From the NCBI RefSeq assembly GCF_002259745.1, contig NZ_MWWW01000028.1, forward strand, positions 1-64,000: a stretch of 64,000 bases of DNA, written 5' to 3'. Each line of letters begins with the position of its first letter. Within the stretch, counting starts at the first letter, position 1. Below the pieces are notes generated by a model. That model had not been told where the DNA came from, did no database searches, and saw nothing but the letters and a program-made list of their open reading frames with translations. The translations under genes were made by a program, and so were the position numbers. This DNA comes from Bifidobacterium myosotis (lineage in GTDB: Bacteria > Actinomycetota > Actinomycetes > Actinomycetales > Bifidobacteriaceae). Below are positions 43,608 to 53,670 of the stretch, in pieces.

Positions 43608-44243
43608 TTACAGCCGCACGCCGAGGGAGGCGAGGGAGTCGCGCGCCGCGATGGCGCCCGAGAAGAGGATGCCGTGGATGCCCACCTCGTTGGCGCCCAC
43701 GATGTTCTTGGCGGTGTCGTCGAAGAAGACGCACCGCTCGGGCGTGAGGCCGAAGCGTTCCATGGTCAGGTTGTAGATGTCGGCGTTCGGCTTGTGCATC
43801 TTCTCCACGCCGGAGACCACCGTGCCGTCCAGCAGCTGCTCGAGGCGCGGGAACTTCTCGAAGGCGAGATGGAAGGTCTCGTGCGACCAGTTCGTCAGAC
43901 CCCACACGCCGTATCCATGGCGCTTGAGATCGGCGAGCAGTTCGGTCATGCCCGGCAGCGTGCGCGGCAGCGCATCCGCGTAGTGCTCGATGTAATAGCG
44001 GAAGATCGCCGCGATGTCCTCGCCCTGCTCGCGCACCACATCCGGGTAGATGCTGTCGAAGTCCTCGCCGGCGTCCATACGGTCCTCATAGCGGAAGAAG
44101 CCGTGCGGATCGTCGGGCGCGCAGATCGCGGCGACCACGTCGTCCGGGAAGTGGCCGGTCAGGCACGCGCGGGTGTCCCAGTCGAGCAGCACGCCGCAGA
44201 AGTCGAAGATGACATCGGTGATGGTGGTGGGGGAGTCAGCCAT
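43608..44243 (-). CDS. HAD-superfamily hydrolase, phosphatase type
   Basis: The 211-residue hydrolase has the four HAD motifs: FDFCGVLLDWD (nucleophile Asp18), a Thr/Ser in GLTNWS, Lys in KMHKPNADIY, and the acidic VFFDDTAKN. A small alpha-helical cap fits between motifs I and II, like subfamily IA (epoxide-hydrolase/YihX-like phosphatases). The substrate is unknown; YihX-like members hydrolyse sugar phosphates. Just past its stop is a GCGTTACAGCGTTGCAGCGT tandem stretch (43571-43606). Confidence 0.82.
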   Translation of the reverse strand: MADSPTTITDVIFDFCGVLLDWDTRACLTGHFPDDVVAAICAPDDPHGFFRYEDRMDAGEDFDSIYPDVVREQGEDIAAIFRYYIEHYADALPRTLPGMTELLADLKRHGYGVWGLTNWSHETFHLAFEKFPRLEQLLDGTVVSGVEKMHKPNADIYNLTMERFGLTPERCVFFDDTAKNIVGANEVGIHGILFSGAIAARDSLASLGVRL

Positions 44244-44688
44244 ACAAGCTCCTTATATATCCGGGTATCCGGGACTATCGTGGTCCGCAAACCAGTGTAC
44301 GGATGCGGCGGATATCCGGCGGGCGCTGGTGGTCCCATTGCGGTTGCGGGGTGTCTGCGGGTGGTACTGCGGGATGGCAGTGTGGGTGGCACTGCGGGTA
44401 GACAGAAGCATTTGCACGCCGCCGAAAAGCGGAGAAAACAGGCAATGTGCGGCCGTCTGACCAACCTGTCTGACCAACAGTTGCCGGCGCGAAAGCGGCG
44501 GTGTTAGCAAAGTGTTAGCAAATCGCCGCCAGTTTCGCATAGGTACGTATGCAAGCCGTAAAAACCGTCACAATTCCTGCACCGAATCCATACGATTAAG
44601 AATCGCAATGACCCGATGACGTCGTCGCGCAGCCCCAGAGGGGAGGCGGAACGCGGCATCGGGTTTGTTCGATGATAAGGAGAAAGAC
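44244..44688 (+). promoter_or_regulatory. Long upstream region of the kdp operon
   Basis: This 445-base region between the divergent HAD and kdp genes holds no credible gene. A direct repeat, TGTTAGCAAA at about 44503-44512 and 44513-44522, could be a KdpE site, since response regulators often bind direct repeats; this is inference. Further on, CCCGATG (44612-44618) and CATCGGG (44657-44663) can pair to enclose a GC-rich stem ahead of the AAGGAG at 44677-44682. A c-di-AMP (ydaO) riboswitch was considered because it often precedes kdp genes, but I could not match its core by eye. Confidence 0.4.
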
Positions 44689-44781
44689 ATGCCCTGGTGG
44701 GTAGATGTTGCCTACGTTGTGGGCACAGTGGCGTTTTTCGTTCTCGTTGACCTGTTCGGAAAGCTGGTGGACAGGCTATGA
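44689..44781 (+). CDS. Small membrane peptide upstream of kdpF
   Basis: The 30-codon ORF encodes MPWWVDVAYVVGTVAFFVLV followed by DLFGKLVDRL. It has one predicted membrane helix (residues ~5-21), an aromatic N-terminus and a charged C-terminus. A strong AAGGAG lies six bases upstream, and the stop overlaps the kdpF start (ATGA). That coupling argues that it is translated and made with the Kdp complex. I do not recognise a named family; comparable small ORFs may precede kdpF in other actinobacteria, which could be checked by conservation. Confidence 0.7.
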   Translation: MPWWVDVAYVVGTVAFFVLVDLFGKLVDRL

Positions 44782-44870
44782 CCACGTTCTTCACTGTGCT
44801 GGGTGTCGTGCTGGGTATCGCGGGAATCGCATACATGTTCTATTCCCTGTGCCGTCCCGAGAAGTTCTGA
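44778..44870 (+). CDS. kdpF: Potassium-transporting ATPase small subunit KdpF
   Basis: The 30-residue single-helix peptide starts MTTFFTVLGVVLGIAGIAYM and ends in LCRPEKF, matching the KdpF C-terminal pattern (x-RPE-x-F). KdpF binds in the membrane next to KdpA and stabilises the KdpFABC complex. It overlaps the preceding small ORF by four bases and lies 38 bases before kdpA. Confidence 0.88.
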   Translation: MTTFFTVLGVVLGIAGIAYMFYSLCRPEKF

Positions 44871-44908
44871 ACTGTACTGAGAGATCTTAGGAATCAAAGG
44901 TTCATCAC

Positions 44909-46585
44909 ATGGTATATCTTTTTGCGATCATGGCATTCGCGCTGATTGCCATCATCCTCGCGGCGATCTACAAGCCGCTGGGTGACTACATGTACAACGT
45001 GTTCACGACCGACAAGGATCTCTTCTTCGAGAAGTGGATCTACAAGATCATCGGCGTGGACTCCAAGAAGGGACAGACCTGGAAGGCATACCTGCGCGGC
45101 GTGCTCGGCTTCTCCCTCCTGAGCGTGCTGGTGCTCTACCTGCTCCAGCGCGTGCAGCAGTGGCTGCCGTTCTCGCTGGGCTTCCCGAACGTCGAGGGCC
45201 CGCTGGCGTTCAACACCGCGGCCTCGTTCGTGACCAACACCAACTGGCAGTCCTACTCGCCTGACGTGACCCTTGGCTACACCGTGCAGTTCGCCGGCCT
45301 GGCCGTGCAGAACTTCGTGTCCGCGGCCGTCGGCATCGCCGTGGCGATCGCGCTGGTGCGCGGCTTCGCCTGGCGCAAGTCCGAGACCATCGGCAACTTC
45401 TGGGTCGACCTCACCCGTTGCACCCTGCGCATCCTCATGCCGATCGCCATCGTCATGGGCATCATCCTCATGGCCCTCGGCGTGGCGCAGAACTTCGCCG
45501 GATTCGTGCAGGTGAACACCGTCGCCGGCGGCACCCAGACCATCATGCAGGGCCCGGTGGCCTCCCAGGAGGTCATCAAGGAGCTCGGCACCAACGGTGG
45601 TGGCTTCTTCAACGCCAACTCCTCGCACCCGTACGAGAACCCGAACATGTGGACCAACATCATCGAGATCCTGCTCATGCTGTGCATCCCGGTGGCCCTG
45701 ACCCGCACCTTCGGCCGCATGGTCGGCGACATCCGCCAGGGCTACGCCCTGCTCGGCGCCATGGTGATCCTCTTCGGCATCAGCTTCTTCTGCGTGGTGA
45801 CCGCCGAGTCCTTCTCCAACGACCCGATCACCGCCCTGACCGGCGGCTCGATGGAAGGCAAGGAGACCCGCTTCGGCATCGTGTGGTCCGGCCTGTTCGG
45901 CACCACCTCGACCTCCACCTCCACGGGCGCCGTCAACTCGATGCATGACTCGTACACCGCCTTGGGCGGCATGATGTACATGCTCAACATGATGCTCGGC
46001 GAGGTCAGCCCGGGCGGCGTGGGCGCCGGCCTGTACGGCATCCTCGTGATGGCCGTCGTGGCCGTGTTCATCGCCGGCCTCATGGTGGGCCGCACTCCTG
46101 AATACCTCGGCAAGAAGATCGGCCCTCGCGAGATGAAGATGGCCTCGCTCTACTTCCTGGTCATGCCGATCACCGTGGTCGTGGGCGTCTCCCTGAGCTT
46201 CGCCCTGCCGTTCGCCCGCCAGTCGATTTTCGACACCTCGCTCAACAACAGCGGCAACCACGGCTTCTCCGAGGTCGTGTACGCCTTCACCTCGGCCGCG
46301 AACAACAACGGTTCCGCGTTCGCCGGCATCACCGCCGACACCCCGTGGCTCGACACCGCGCTGGGTCTGGCCGTGCTGCTCGGCCGCTTCCTGCCGATCG
46401 CGCTGGTAATCGCACTCGCCGGCTCCCTTGCCAAGCAGGACAAGGTGCCGGTGACCTCCGGCACGATGAAGACCGACAACGGCCTGTTCGTCGTCCTCCT
46501 GGTGTTCGTTATCTTCCTGATTTCCGCGCTGACGTTCTTCCCGACGCTTGCTCTGGGACCGTTGGCAGAAGGTTTGGTGGCGTGA
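44909..46585 (+). CDS. kdpA: Potassium-transporting ATPase potassium-binding subunit KdpA
   Basis: KdpA is the channel-like subunit that selects K+ in the membrane. At 558 residues it has normal length with about ten membrane helices. The selectivity-filter segments are visible as [34 protein letters not shown] and [12 protein letters not shown]. The ATG is at 44909. It begins the large-subunit run and is followed one base later by kdpB. Confidence 0.97.
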   Translation: MVYLFAIMAFALIAIILAAIYKPLGDYMYNVFTTDKDLFFEKWIYKIIGVDSKKGQTWKAYLRGVLGFSLLSVLVLYLLQRVQQWLPFSLGFPNVEGPLAFNTAASFVTNTNWQSYSPDVTLGYTVQFAGLAVQNFVSAAVGIAVAIALVRGFAWRKSETIGNFWVDLTRCTLRILMPIAIVMGIILMALGVAQNFAGFVQVNTVAGGTQTIMQGPVASQEVIKELGTNGGGFFNANSSHPYENPNMWTNIIEILLMLCIPVALTRTFGRMVGDIRQGYALLGAMVILFGISFFCVVTAESFSNDPITALTGGSMEGKETRFGIVWSGLFGTTSTSTSTGAVNSMHDSYTALGGMMYMLNMMLGEVSPGGVGAGLYGILVMAVVAVFIAGLMVGRTPEYLGKKIGPREMKMASLYFLVMPITVVVGVSLSFALPFARQSIFDTSLNNSGNHGFSEVVYAFTSAANNNGSAFAGITADTPWLDTALGLAVLLGRFLPIALVIALAGSLAKQDKVPVTSGTMKTDNGLFVVLLVFVIFLISALTFFPTLALGPLAEGLVA

Positions 46586-46586
46586 T

Positions 46587-48761
46587 ATGACTTCCGCAAC
46601 TGCGAACGACGTCGCGAACAACGCGAGCTCCATCGCGAACGACGTCAAGAACTCCAACAACAAGTCGCTTGGAGCCATGCTGGGCAAGAGCCTGCCGGAC
46701 GCGTTCCGCAAGTTCGACCCCCGCAACATGTGGCACAACCCCGTCATGTTCATCGTGTGGGTGGGCGCCGCGTTCCTGACCCTGCTGGGCATCTGCCAGC
46801 TGTTCGTCCCCGCCCTGGCCAACGGCGAGCCGGTGTACTTCACCTGGATCGTGGCCATCGTGCTGTGGGCCACCGTGCTCTTCGCCAACCTCGCCGAGGC
46901 CGTGGCCGAGGGGCGCGGCAAGGCGCAGGCCGACGCGCTGCGCAAGACCCGCACCACCACGCCCGCCCGCATCGTGCGTGGCTATGACGAGAAGAACGAC
47001 CCGGACGTGCGCGCCCCGGAGCGCGGCGAGGGCCCGACCTACGTCGAGGAGATTCCGAGCTCCGACCTGAAGCTCGGCGACGTGGTGATCGTCTCCGCCG
47101 GTGAGCTCATCCCCGGCGACGGCGACATCATCTCCGGCATCGCCTCCGTGGACGAATCCGCCATCACCGGTGAGTCCGCCCCCGTGATCCGCGAGTCCGG
47201 CGGCGACCGCTCCTCCGTGACCGGCGGCACCCGCGTGCTCTCCGATCGCATCGTGGTGCGCATCACCCAGAAGCCCGGCGAGTCCTTCGTGGACAAGATG
47301 ATCGCCTTGGTCGAAGGCGCCAACCGCCAGAAGACCCCGAACGAGATCGCTCTGGACGTGCTCCTGAGCTCCCTGACCATCATCTTCCTGGTCGTCGTGC
47401 TGTGCATCAACCCGCAGGCCTCCTCGGTCGACACCTCCGTGAGCCTCACGGTCCTGATCGCCCTGCTCGTCTGCCTCATCCCGACCACCATCGGCGCCCT
47501 GCTCTCCGCCATCGGCATCGCCGGCATGGACCGTCTGGTCCAGCACAACGTGCTCGCCACCTCCGGCCGCGCCATCGAGGCCGCCGGCGACGTGACCACG
47601 CTGCTGCTCGACAAGACCGGCACCATCACCTACGGCAACCGTCAGGCATCCGAATTCCACGCCCTGCCCGGTGTGGACCACGACGAGATGGCCAAGGCCG
47701 CGGCCCTGAGCTCGCTGGCCGACTCCACCCCCGAAGGCCAGTCCATCGTGGCCCTCGCCAAGTCCGAGGGCTTCGACCTCGAAGAGGTGCCGGGCGCGCT
47801 CGATGTGCCCTTCACCGCCGAGACCCGCATGTCCGGCCTCGACCTGCCGAACGGCGACCGCATCCGCAAGGGTGCCACCTCCGCCGTCGAGGCGTGGATC
47901 GAGAAGGAAGGTGGCGCCATGCCCGTGGAGGTGCGCGACGCCCTCCACGAGAAGGTCAACGCCATCTCCGGCCAGGGCGGCACGCCGCTGGTCGTCGCCG
48001 AGCAGTACGCGAACGGCGAGGTCAAGGTGCTGGGTGTGGTCCAGCTCAAGGACGTCGTCAAGAAGGGCCTGAAGGAGCGCTTCGCCGATCTGCGCAAGAT
48101 GGGCATTCGCACCGTCATGGTCACCGGCGACAACCCGCTCACCGCCAAGGCCATCGCCCAAGAGGCCGGCGTCGACGACTTCATCGCCGAGGCCAAGCCT
48201 GAGGACAAGCTCGCCTACATCAAGAAGGAGCAGGCCAAGGGCCAGCTCGTCGCCATGACCGGCGACGGCACGAACGACGCCCCTGCCCTCGCCCAGTCCG
48301 ATGTCGGCGTGGCCATGAACTCCGGCACCTCCGCCGCGAAGGAGGCCGGCAACATGGTCGACCTCGACTCCGACCCGACCAAGTTGATCGACATCGTGGC
48401 CATCGGCAAGCAGCTGCTCATCACCCGTGGCGCCCTGACCACCTTCTCCATCGCCAACGATGTGGCCAAGTACTTCGCCATCATCCCGGCCATGTTCATG
48501 GAGAAGTTCCCGGGCCTCGGCGTGCTCAACATCATGGGCCTGCACAGCTCGCTGTCCGCCGTGCTGTCCGCGATCATCTTCAACGCGATCATCATCGTGC
48601 TGCTCATCCCGCTGGCCTTGAAGGGCGTCAAGTACCGCGCCGAGGCGAGCGAGAAGATCCTGGGCCGCAACCTCAAGGTCTACGGTCTGGGCGGCATCAT
48701 CGCGCCGTTCATCGGCATCTGGATCATCGACCTGTTCGTCCGTCTGATCCCGGGCTTCTGA
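46587..48761 (+). CDS. kdpB: Potassium-transporting ATPase ATP-binding subunit KdpB
   Basis: KdpB is the P-type ATPase subunit that powers uptake through KdpA. The 724-residue protein has the phosphorylation site DKTGTITYG with Asp342, the actuator motif TGESAPV, the nucleotide-domain [10 protein letters not shown] segment and the hinge [14 protein letters not shown]. The extended N-terminal ~45 residues are Asn/Ser/Asp-rich and variable. It starts one base after the kdpA stop; GGTTTGGTGG is a weak ribosome site, so coupling to kdpA is likely. Confidence 0.97.
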   Translation: MTSATANDVANNASSIANDVKNSNNKSLGAMLGKSLPDAFRKFDPRNMWHNPVMFIVWVGAAFLTLLGICQLFVPALANGEPVYFTWIVAIVLWATVLFANLAEAVAEGRGKAQADALRKTRTTTPARIVRGYDEKNDPDVRAPERGEGPTYVEEIPSSDLKLGDVVIVSAGELIPGDGDIISGIASVDESAITGESAPVIRESGGDRSSVTGGTRVLSDRIVVRITQKPGESFVDKMIALVEGANRQKTPNEIALDVLLSSLTIIFLVVVLCINPQASSVDTSVSLTVLIALLVCLIPTTIGALLSAIGIAGMDRLVQHNVLATSGRAIEAAGDVTTLLLDKTGTITYGNRQASEFHALPGVDHDEMAKAAALSSLADSTPEGQSIVALAKSEGFDLEEVPGALDVPFTAETRMSGLDLPNGDRIRKGATSAVEAWIEKEGGAMPVEVRDALHEKVNAISGQGGTPLVVAEQYANGEVKVLGVVQLKDVVKKGLKERFADLRKMGIRTVMVTGDNPLTAKAIAQEAGVDDFIAEAKPEDKLAYIKKEQAKGQLVAMTGDGTNDAPALAQSDVGVAMNSGTSAAKEAGNMVDLDSDPTKLIDIVAIGKQLLITRGALTTFSIANDVAKYFAIIPAMFMEKFPGLGVLNIMGLHSSLSAVLSAIIFNAIIIVLLIPLALKGVKYRAEASEKILGRNLKVYGLGGIIAPFIGIWIIDLFVRLIPGF

Positions 48762-48796
48762 TTCCCGCTTACGGACATTAGGAAAGAGTGAATGTT

Positions 48797-49429
48797 ATGA
48801 AGAACACCATCTCATTGAACCTGCGCAGCTATTGGGCCGGGTTCAAGGCCGTGATCGTCTTCACCGTCATCGTCGTGGTCTACACGTTCGTGATGGCCGG
48901 CATCGGCCAGCTCGGCATGCCCGACAAGGCCAACGGCTCGATGATCACCAACTCCCAGGGCGAGGTCGTCGGCTCCTCCCTGATTGGCCAGTCCTTCACG
49001 GATGAGAACGGCGACGCCCTGCCGCAGTACTTCCAGTCCCGTCCGTCGGCCGCTTCCGACCCGAACAAGGACGAGGACAACCAGGGCTACTACGGCGGCG
49101 CCTCCTCCGGCACCAACAAGGGCCACCAGGACGAGGACCTCATCAAGAGCACCACCGAACTGCGCGAGGCCATCGCCAAGCGTGAGGGTGTGAGTGTCAA
49201 GGACGTCCCGGCCGACGCCGTGTCCGCCTCCTCCTCCGGCCTCGACCCGGAGATCAGCCCGGAGTACGCGGCCATCCAGGTCAAGCGCGTGGCCAAGGAG
49301 CGCGGCCTCAAGGAGGAGCAGGTCGAGCAGCTGGTCAAGGAGAACACGACCGGTCGTGGCCTCGGCTTCATCGGCGAGTCCACGGTCAACGTGGTCAAGC
49401 TCAATCTGGCTCTTGACGAGCTCAAGTAA
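48797..49429 (+). CDS. kdpC: Potassium-transporting ATPase subunit KdpC
   Basis: KdpC is a single-span subunit that assists ATP binding or complex assembly. The 210-residue protein has an N-terminal helix (FKAVIVFTVIVVVYTFVMAG) and conserved periplasmic motifs SLIGQSF, YFQSRPSA and ASSSGLDPEISPEYA, and ends with VNVVKLNLALDE. ATG at 48797 with GGAAAG ten bases upstream is preferred to the GTG at 48788. Confidence 0.95.
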   Translation: MKNTISLNLRSYWAGFKAVIVFTVIVVVYTFVMAGIGQLGMPDKANGSMITNSQGEVVGSSLIGQSFTDENGDALPQYFQSRPSAASDPNKDEDNQGYYGGASSGTNKGHQDEDLIKSTTELREAIAKREGVSVKDVPADAVSASSSGLDPEISPEYAAIQVKRVAKERGLKEEQVEQLVKENTTGRGLGFIGESTVNVVKLNLALDELK

Positions 49430-49464
49430 CCGGTTACCAACCAAGTAACGAGTTGCAACCGTTC

Positions 49465-49507
49465 ATCGGGGGTGATGGCGTGAAGTGTCTGCGCCATCAC
49501 CCCTGAT
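49465..49507. promoter_or_regulatory. Hairpin between kdpC and kdpD
   Basis: GGGGTGATGGCG and CGCCATCACCCC pair across an 11-base loop. No T-run follows. It may reduce read-through or protect the kdpFABC mRNA end, giving lower expression of kdpDE. Confidence 0.5.
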
Positions 49508-49595
49508 GGCGTTTATCGTATACAGTCGTATACAGGGACGTCCGCGCGATGGCCGCGGATGGCGACCAGTCGACGAATCGAACAGGGGAGAGTGT

Positions 49596-52500
49596 ATGGC
49601 AGAGGCGAGAGGGACGTTCAGGGTGCTGCTGGGTGCGGCGCCGGGCGTCGGCAAGACCTGCGCGATGCTTAAAGAAGGGCATCGCCTGCAGGAGGATGGC
49701 AAGGACGTGGTCATCGCCCTGCTCGAGACGCATGGGCGCACCGCCACCGCTAAGGCCGCGGAAGGACTCGAGACGGTGCCGCGCCGCCATGTGCGCTACC
49801 GCGGCATGTGGCTCGAGGAGATGGACCTGTTCAAGATCATCGAACGCCACCCGCAGGTGGCCCTCGTCGACGAGCTGGCGCACACCAACGCGCCCGGCTC
49901 CGTGCACAAGAAGCGCTGGCAGGACGTCATGGACCTGCTTGACGCCGGCATCGACGTGATCACCACCATCAACGTCCAGCACATCGAATCGCTCAACGAC
50001 GTGGTGCGCGAGATTACCGGCAGCACGCAGAAGGAGACCGTGCCGGACAAGGTGCTGCGCTCCGCCTCGCAGGTCGAGCTGGTCGATCTGCCGCCCGAGG
50101 GCCTGCGCGAACGCCTCGCCGCCGGTTTCGTCTACAAGCCGGACCGCGTGGACGCGGCCCTGAGCAACTACTTCCGCGTGGGCAACCTCACCGCCCTGCG
50201 TGAGCTGGCCCTGCTGTGGCTCGCCGGCCGCGTGGACGAGGCGCTGAAGACCTACCGCGAGGAACACCACATCAAGGCCAAGTGGGAGACGCGCGAGCGT
50301 GTGATCGTCGCCCTGTCCGGTGGGCCCGAGGGCGAGCAGCTGCTGCGCCGTGGCGCCCGCGTGGCGCGTGCATCCGGCGGTGGCGACCTCATCGCCGTGC
50401 ACGTCACCCCCGAGGACGGGCTCGCCGGCTCGAACCCGGCGCTGCTCATCAAACAGCGCGAGCTGGTCGAGGAGCTTGGCGGCACCTACCATCAGATCGT
50501 CGGCGAGGACATCTCCGAGGCGCTGCTCGACTACGCGCGCGCCAACAACGCCACGCAGGTGATCGTCGGCGTCTCGCGGCGCGGTGCCATTGCGCGCTGG
50601 CTCGGCCGGCCCTCGACGCCCAACGGCATCATCGAGAAGTCCGGCGACATCGACGTGCACATCGTCACCCATTCGTTCGTCAACCGGGGCATCCGCATGC
50701 CCTCCTCGAACCATACGCCGATGGCTTGGACGCGACGTGCCGCCGGGTTCGCATTCGCCGTGTTGTCCGCGGCGCTTACCGGATGGCTGCTGTACCTGTT
50801 CAGCGACGTGCAGTTCGCCCAGCGCGATGCCCTGCTGCTGCAGCTGATCGTGGTGGTCTCGGCCGTCATCGGCGGGCTCATGCCGGCGGTGCTGTCCGCC
50901 GTGCTCTCCGGACTGCTGCTCGACTTCCTGTATACGGAGCCCATCGGCACATTGCATGTGGTGCGTGTGCAGGATTTCGTGACCATCGTGTTGTACGTGA
51001 TGGTGGCCATCATCGTCTCCGCGGTGGTGGACCGCGCCGACACCATCGCCCGTCAGGCCAAGCGCGCCAGCGCCGAATCGGAGACGCTGGCCAGCGTGGC
51101 CGGGGCCGTGCTGCGCAGCGACGACCCGTTGCAGGCCATCGTGCACCGCACGCGCGAGGCCTTCGGCTTCTCCTGCGTGCGCGTCGTGCAGGACAACCGG
51201 GTCATCATCTCCGACGGCGAACCGGGAACCCGCGCGAGCGAGGAGACCGGCACCGACATCACCACCCCCATCGAGGAGCCGGAGACGATTTCGCTGTCCG
51301 ACCATGGGCCGTCGCTCAAACTCTACGGCAAGACCATCGAGGCTTCCGACCAGCGCATGCTGCTGGCCATCCTCTCCCAGATCCAGACCGTGCTCGAGCA
51401 CAAGGATCTGGAACGCAAGGCCAGCGAGATCGGCCCTCTTGCCGCCGCCGAGAAGGTGCGCACCGGTCTGCTCAACGCGGTCAGCCACGACCTGCGCAGG
51501 CCGCTCGCCTCCGCCACCGCGGCCATCTCCGGCCTGCAGCGCATGGGCGACACGATGAGCGAACGCGACCGGCGTGATCTGCTCGCCGTGGCCTCCAACG
51601 GCCTCAAGCACCTCACCAAGCTCGTCACCGACCTGTTGGACGTCTCGCGCATCCGCGAGGGCGCCCTGCCGCTGTCGCTCGTCGCCACGGATGTGGGCGA
51701 GGAGATCATCCCGCTGTTCGACGAACTCGGCATCGGCCCCTGGTCCATCGACCTTGACATCGCCCCCGACCTGCCGCTGGTGGTGGCCGATCCGGCGCTG
51801 CTGCGTCGCGCGCTGTCCAACGTGCTGGTCAACGCCATGCGGTTCAGTCCGTCGGACAAGCGCGTACGCCTGTCCGCCTCGTCGTTCAACGGCGTGGTCG
51901 AAATCCGCGTCGCCGATCAGGGACCGGGCGTGCCCGACTCGCGCAAGGACGACATCTTCCTGCCGTTCCACCGTCTGGGCGATACCGACAACACCACCGG
52001 CCTCGGACTCGGCATGGCCCTGTCGAAGGGGTTCGTCGAATCGATGGGTGGCTCGATCAGCCCCGAGGACACGCCCGGCGGCGGTCTGACCATCGTGATC
52101 ACGCTGCGCGAGGCCGATTCGAAGCTGCTCGCCGGCCAGGTGATCCCGCCCGCCGAACGGCCGAACCCGGCCGACATCCTCGAGAAGGACACGCTCAACG
52201 TGTCGGATGCCGTCTCCGATGTGATTCTGCCGCTGCCCGGGCGTGGGCGGTCCGATGAACGCGGACTTGACCGGTTCATCACCTACGGCATCATGAAGGG
52301 CGGGAAGGATGAGTCCGCAGCCGTTGACAGGGCCGACGGGCGGAAGTCCGGGGCCGGTGCCCACGATGCCGCTGATGCCGACGGCGGGAAGGGTTCTGGC
52401 GCCAGCTCCGACGGCAAGGACCGGGACGGCGACGCAGCGGGGAGGCAGACGCATTCCGCCGAGGAGCCGTCGCCGGTGGACGATCATGACGACGAGATAG

Positions 52501-52628
52501 TCGCGCCGGTCCCCATCCCGGTGAACGGTGCGGACGAGGACGACGGTCATGCCGGGCATACCGGTCATGACGCCGATGGAGCCGGACGGCCCGCCGCAGG
52601 CGGTGACGGTTCGGCACAGGATTCGTGA
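49596..52628 (+). CDS. kdpD: Osmosensitive K+ channel histidine kinase KdpD
   Basis: KdpD senses K+ limitation/turgor and phosphorylates KdpE. Domain order over 1010 residues: KdpD N-terminal ATP-binding domain (Walker A GAAPGVGKT at 13-21, VALVDELAHTN), Usp-like domain (~230-360, VIVGVSRRG), four membrane helices (~375-480), GAF-like region, HisKA with AVSHDLRRPLAS (His631) and HATPase_c (NVLVNAMRF, TGLGLGMALSKGF). ATG 49596 has AGGGGAG upstream. Beyond ~residue 840 is an extra tail of ~170 residues, Asp/Gly/His-rich toward the end, not part of the usual protein. The stop lies 14 bases before kdpE. Confidence 0.95.
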   Translation: MAEARGTFRVLLGAAPGVGKTCAMLKEGHRLQEDGKDVVIALLETHGRTATAKAAEGLETVPRRHVRYRGMWLEEMDLFKIIERHPQVALVDELAHTNAPGSVHKKRWQDVMDLLDAGIDVITTINVQHIESLNDVVREITGSTQKETVPDKVLRSASQVELVDLPPEGLRERLAAGFVYKPDRVDAALSNYFRVGNLTALRELALLWLAGRVDEALKTYREEHHIKAKWETRERVIVALSGGPEGEQLLRRGARVARASGGGDLIAVHVTPEDGLAGSNPALLIKQRELVEELGGTYHQIVGEDISEALLDYARANNATQVIVGVSRRGAIARWLGRPSTPNGIIEKSGDIDVHIVTHSFVNRGIRMPSSNHTPMAWTRRAAGFAFAVLSAALTGWLLYLFSDVQFAQRDALLLQLIVVVSAVIGGLMPAVLSAVLSGLLLDFLYTEPIGTLHVVRVQDFVTIVLYVMVAIIVSAVVDRADTIARQAKRASAESETLASVAGAVLRSDDPLQAIVHRTREAFGFSCVRVVQDNRVIISDGEPGTRASEETGTDITTPIEEPETISLSDHGPSLKLYGKTIEASDQRMLLAILSQIQTVLEHKDLERKASEIGPLAAAEKVRTGLLNAVSHDLRRPLASATAAISGLQRMGDTMSERDRRDLLAVASNGLKHLTKLVTDLLDVSRIREGALPLSLVATDVGEEIIPLFDELGIGPWSIDLDIAPDLPLVVADPALLRRALSNVLVNAMRFSPSDKRVRLSASSFNGVVEIRVADQGPGVPDSRKDDIFLPFHRLGDTDNTTGLGLGMALSKGFVESMGGSISPEDTPGGGLTIVITLREADSKLLAGQVIPPAERPNPADILEKDTLNVSDAVSDVILPLPGRGRSDERGLDRFITYGIMKGGKDESAAVDRADGRKSGAGAHDAADADGGKGSGASSDGKDRDGDAAGRQTHSAEEPSPVDDHDDEIVAPVPIPVNGADEDDGHAGHTGHDADGAGRPAAGGDGSAQDS

Positions 52629-52642
52629 GAGGAGGCAAGGTG

Positions 52643-53356
52643 ATGAAGATTCTGGTGGCGGACGATGATCCGCAGTTCCTCAAGGCGCTGAAGATCACCC
52701 TGCATTCACAGGGGTATGACATCGTCACCGCGCGTGACGGCGTCGAATGCATCACGGTGGCGGTCGAGGAGCATCCCGATCTGTTCGTGCTGGACCTCGG
52801 CATGCCGCGCATGGACGGCATGGGCGTGATCCAGGGCGTGCGCGGATGGACCGAGGCCCCCATTCTGGTGGTGTCCGGCCGCACCGACGCGCGCGAGAAG
52901 GTGGCCGCGCTGGATGCCGGCGCCGACGACTACGTGACCAAGCCCGTCTCCATCGACGAGCTTCTGGCCCGCATCCGCGCCCTGCTGCGTCGCGTCACGC
53001 AGGAGAACGCGGCGGAAAGCGAGACGCCGCTGGTGCATTTCGGCGACGTGACCGTGGACCTCAACGCGCACGCGGTGTTCCGCGGCGGCAAGGGACGCGA
53101 GGTGCGTGTGCGCCTGACGCCCACCGAATGGAAGGTGCTCGAGGTGCTGGTGCGCAACGCCGGCAAGCTGGTGACCCGTCAGGATCTGCTCACCTCGATC
53201 TGGGGGTCGCAGCACGTCAAGGACACCGGCTACCTGCGTCTGTACATCTCGCAGCTGCGCAAGAAGATCGAGCCCGATCCCGCGCACCCGAAGTATCTCA
53301 AGACCGAAACCGGCATGGGCTACCGTCTCGACACCGACGGCGAACCCGAGGTGTGA
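52643..53356 (+). CDS. kdpE: KDP operon response regulator KdpE
   Basis: KdpE is an OmpR-family regulator that activates kdp transcription. The 237-residue protein has the receiver domain with the acidic pair (VADDDPQFL), phospho-acceptor Asp51 in VLDLGMPRMDG, the conserved Thr/Ser (VVSGR) and Lys (VTKPVS). The winged-helix domain carries LTPTEWKVLEVLVRNAGKL and YISQLRKKIE. GGAGG lies seven bases before the ATG at 52643. Confidence 0.96.
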   Translation: MKILVADDDPQFLKALKITLHSQGYDIVTARDGVECITVAVEEHPDLFVLDLGMPRMDGMGVIQGVRGWTEAPILVVSGRTDAREKVAALDAGADDYVTKPVSIDELLARIRALLRRVTQENAAESETPLVHFGDVTVDLNAHAVFRGGKGREVRVRLTPTEWKVLEVLVRNAGKLVTRQDLLTSIWGSQHVKDTGYLRLYISQLRKKIEPDPAHPKYLKTETGMGYRLDTDGEPEV

Positions 53357-53670
53357 GGGTTTTCGCTGGTGCGTGCGTGTCTGGTCCGTCGCACCGTACC
53401 TCGTTTGGCCGCATCATGACGGACCGGACGCACACATCGTCCGTTTCGGTACGTTTGGAGGCCGTTCGACGGCCGTTTTCGACGGTATGTATGCGGCGTG
53501 ACGAGGTATCCGCGTACATACCGTCTGTTTGAGGCTGGTTTGGGACGGTAAGTACGCGGCCATATCGTCGGGCCGCATACTTACCGTCCCAAACCAGCCT
53601 GTGTGGTGCTTCTGCCACGGCGATGCGGTCGCGACGGAAGACGGAAAAGGCCTGCGCGCCGGCCGATGCG
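53357..53670. other. Gene-free spacer between convergent kdpE and nnr genes
   Basis: These 314 bases contain two large hairpins of the GTAAGTAyGCG family (53481-53600), which can end transcripts from both sides, and no credible gene. Confidence 0.7.
53481..53600. repeat. Two GTAAGTAyGCG-family hairpins after kdpE
   Basis: Unit 53481-53525 pairs GACGGTATGTATGCGG with CCGCGTACATACCGTC. Unit 53532-53600 has 30-base arms with one mismatch (AGGCTGGTTTGGGACGGTAA... and its complement) around a 9-base loop. They are the same family as 38325-38501. Confidence 0.85.

Noticed and set aside
44540-44680. c-di-AMP (ydaO) riboswitch before kdp
   Set aside because: Expected by context, but the conserved core was not recognisable by eye; left as a search to run.
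44894-46972. 692-codon reverse-strand open frame opposite kdpA/kdpB
   Set aside because: Covers kdpA and the start of kdpB, both certain; no family motifs.
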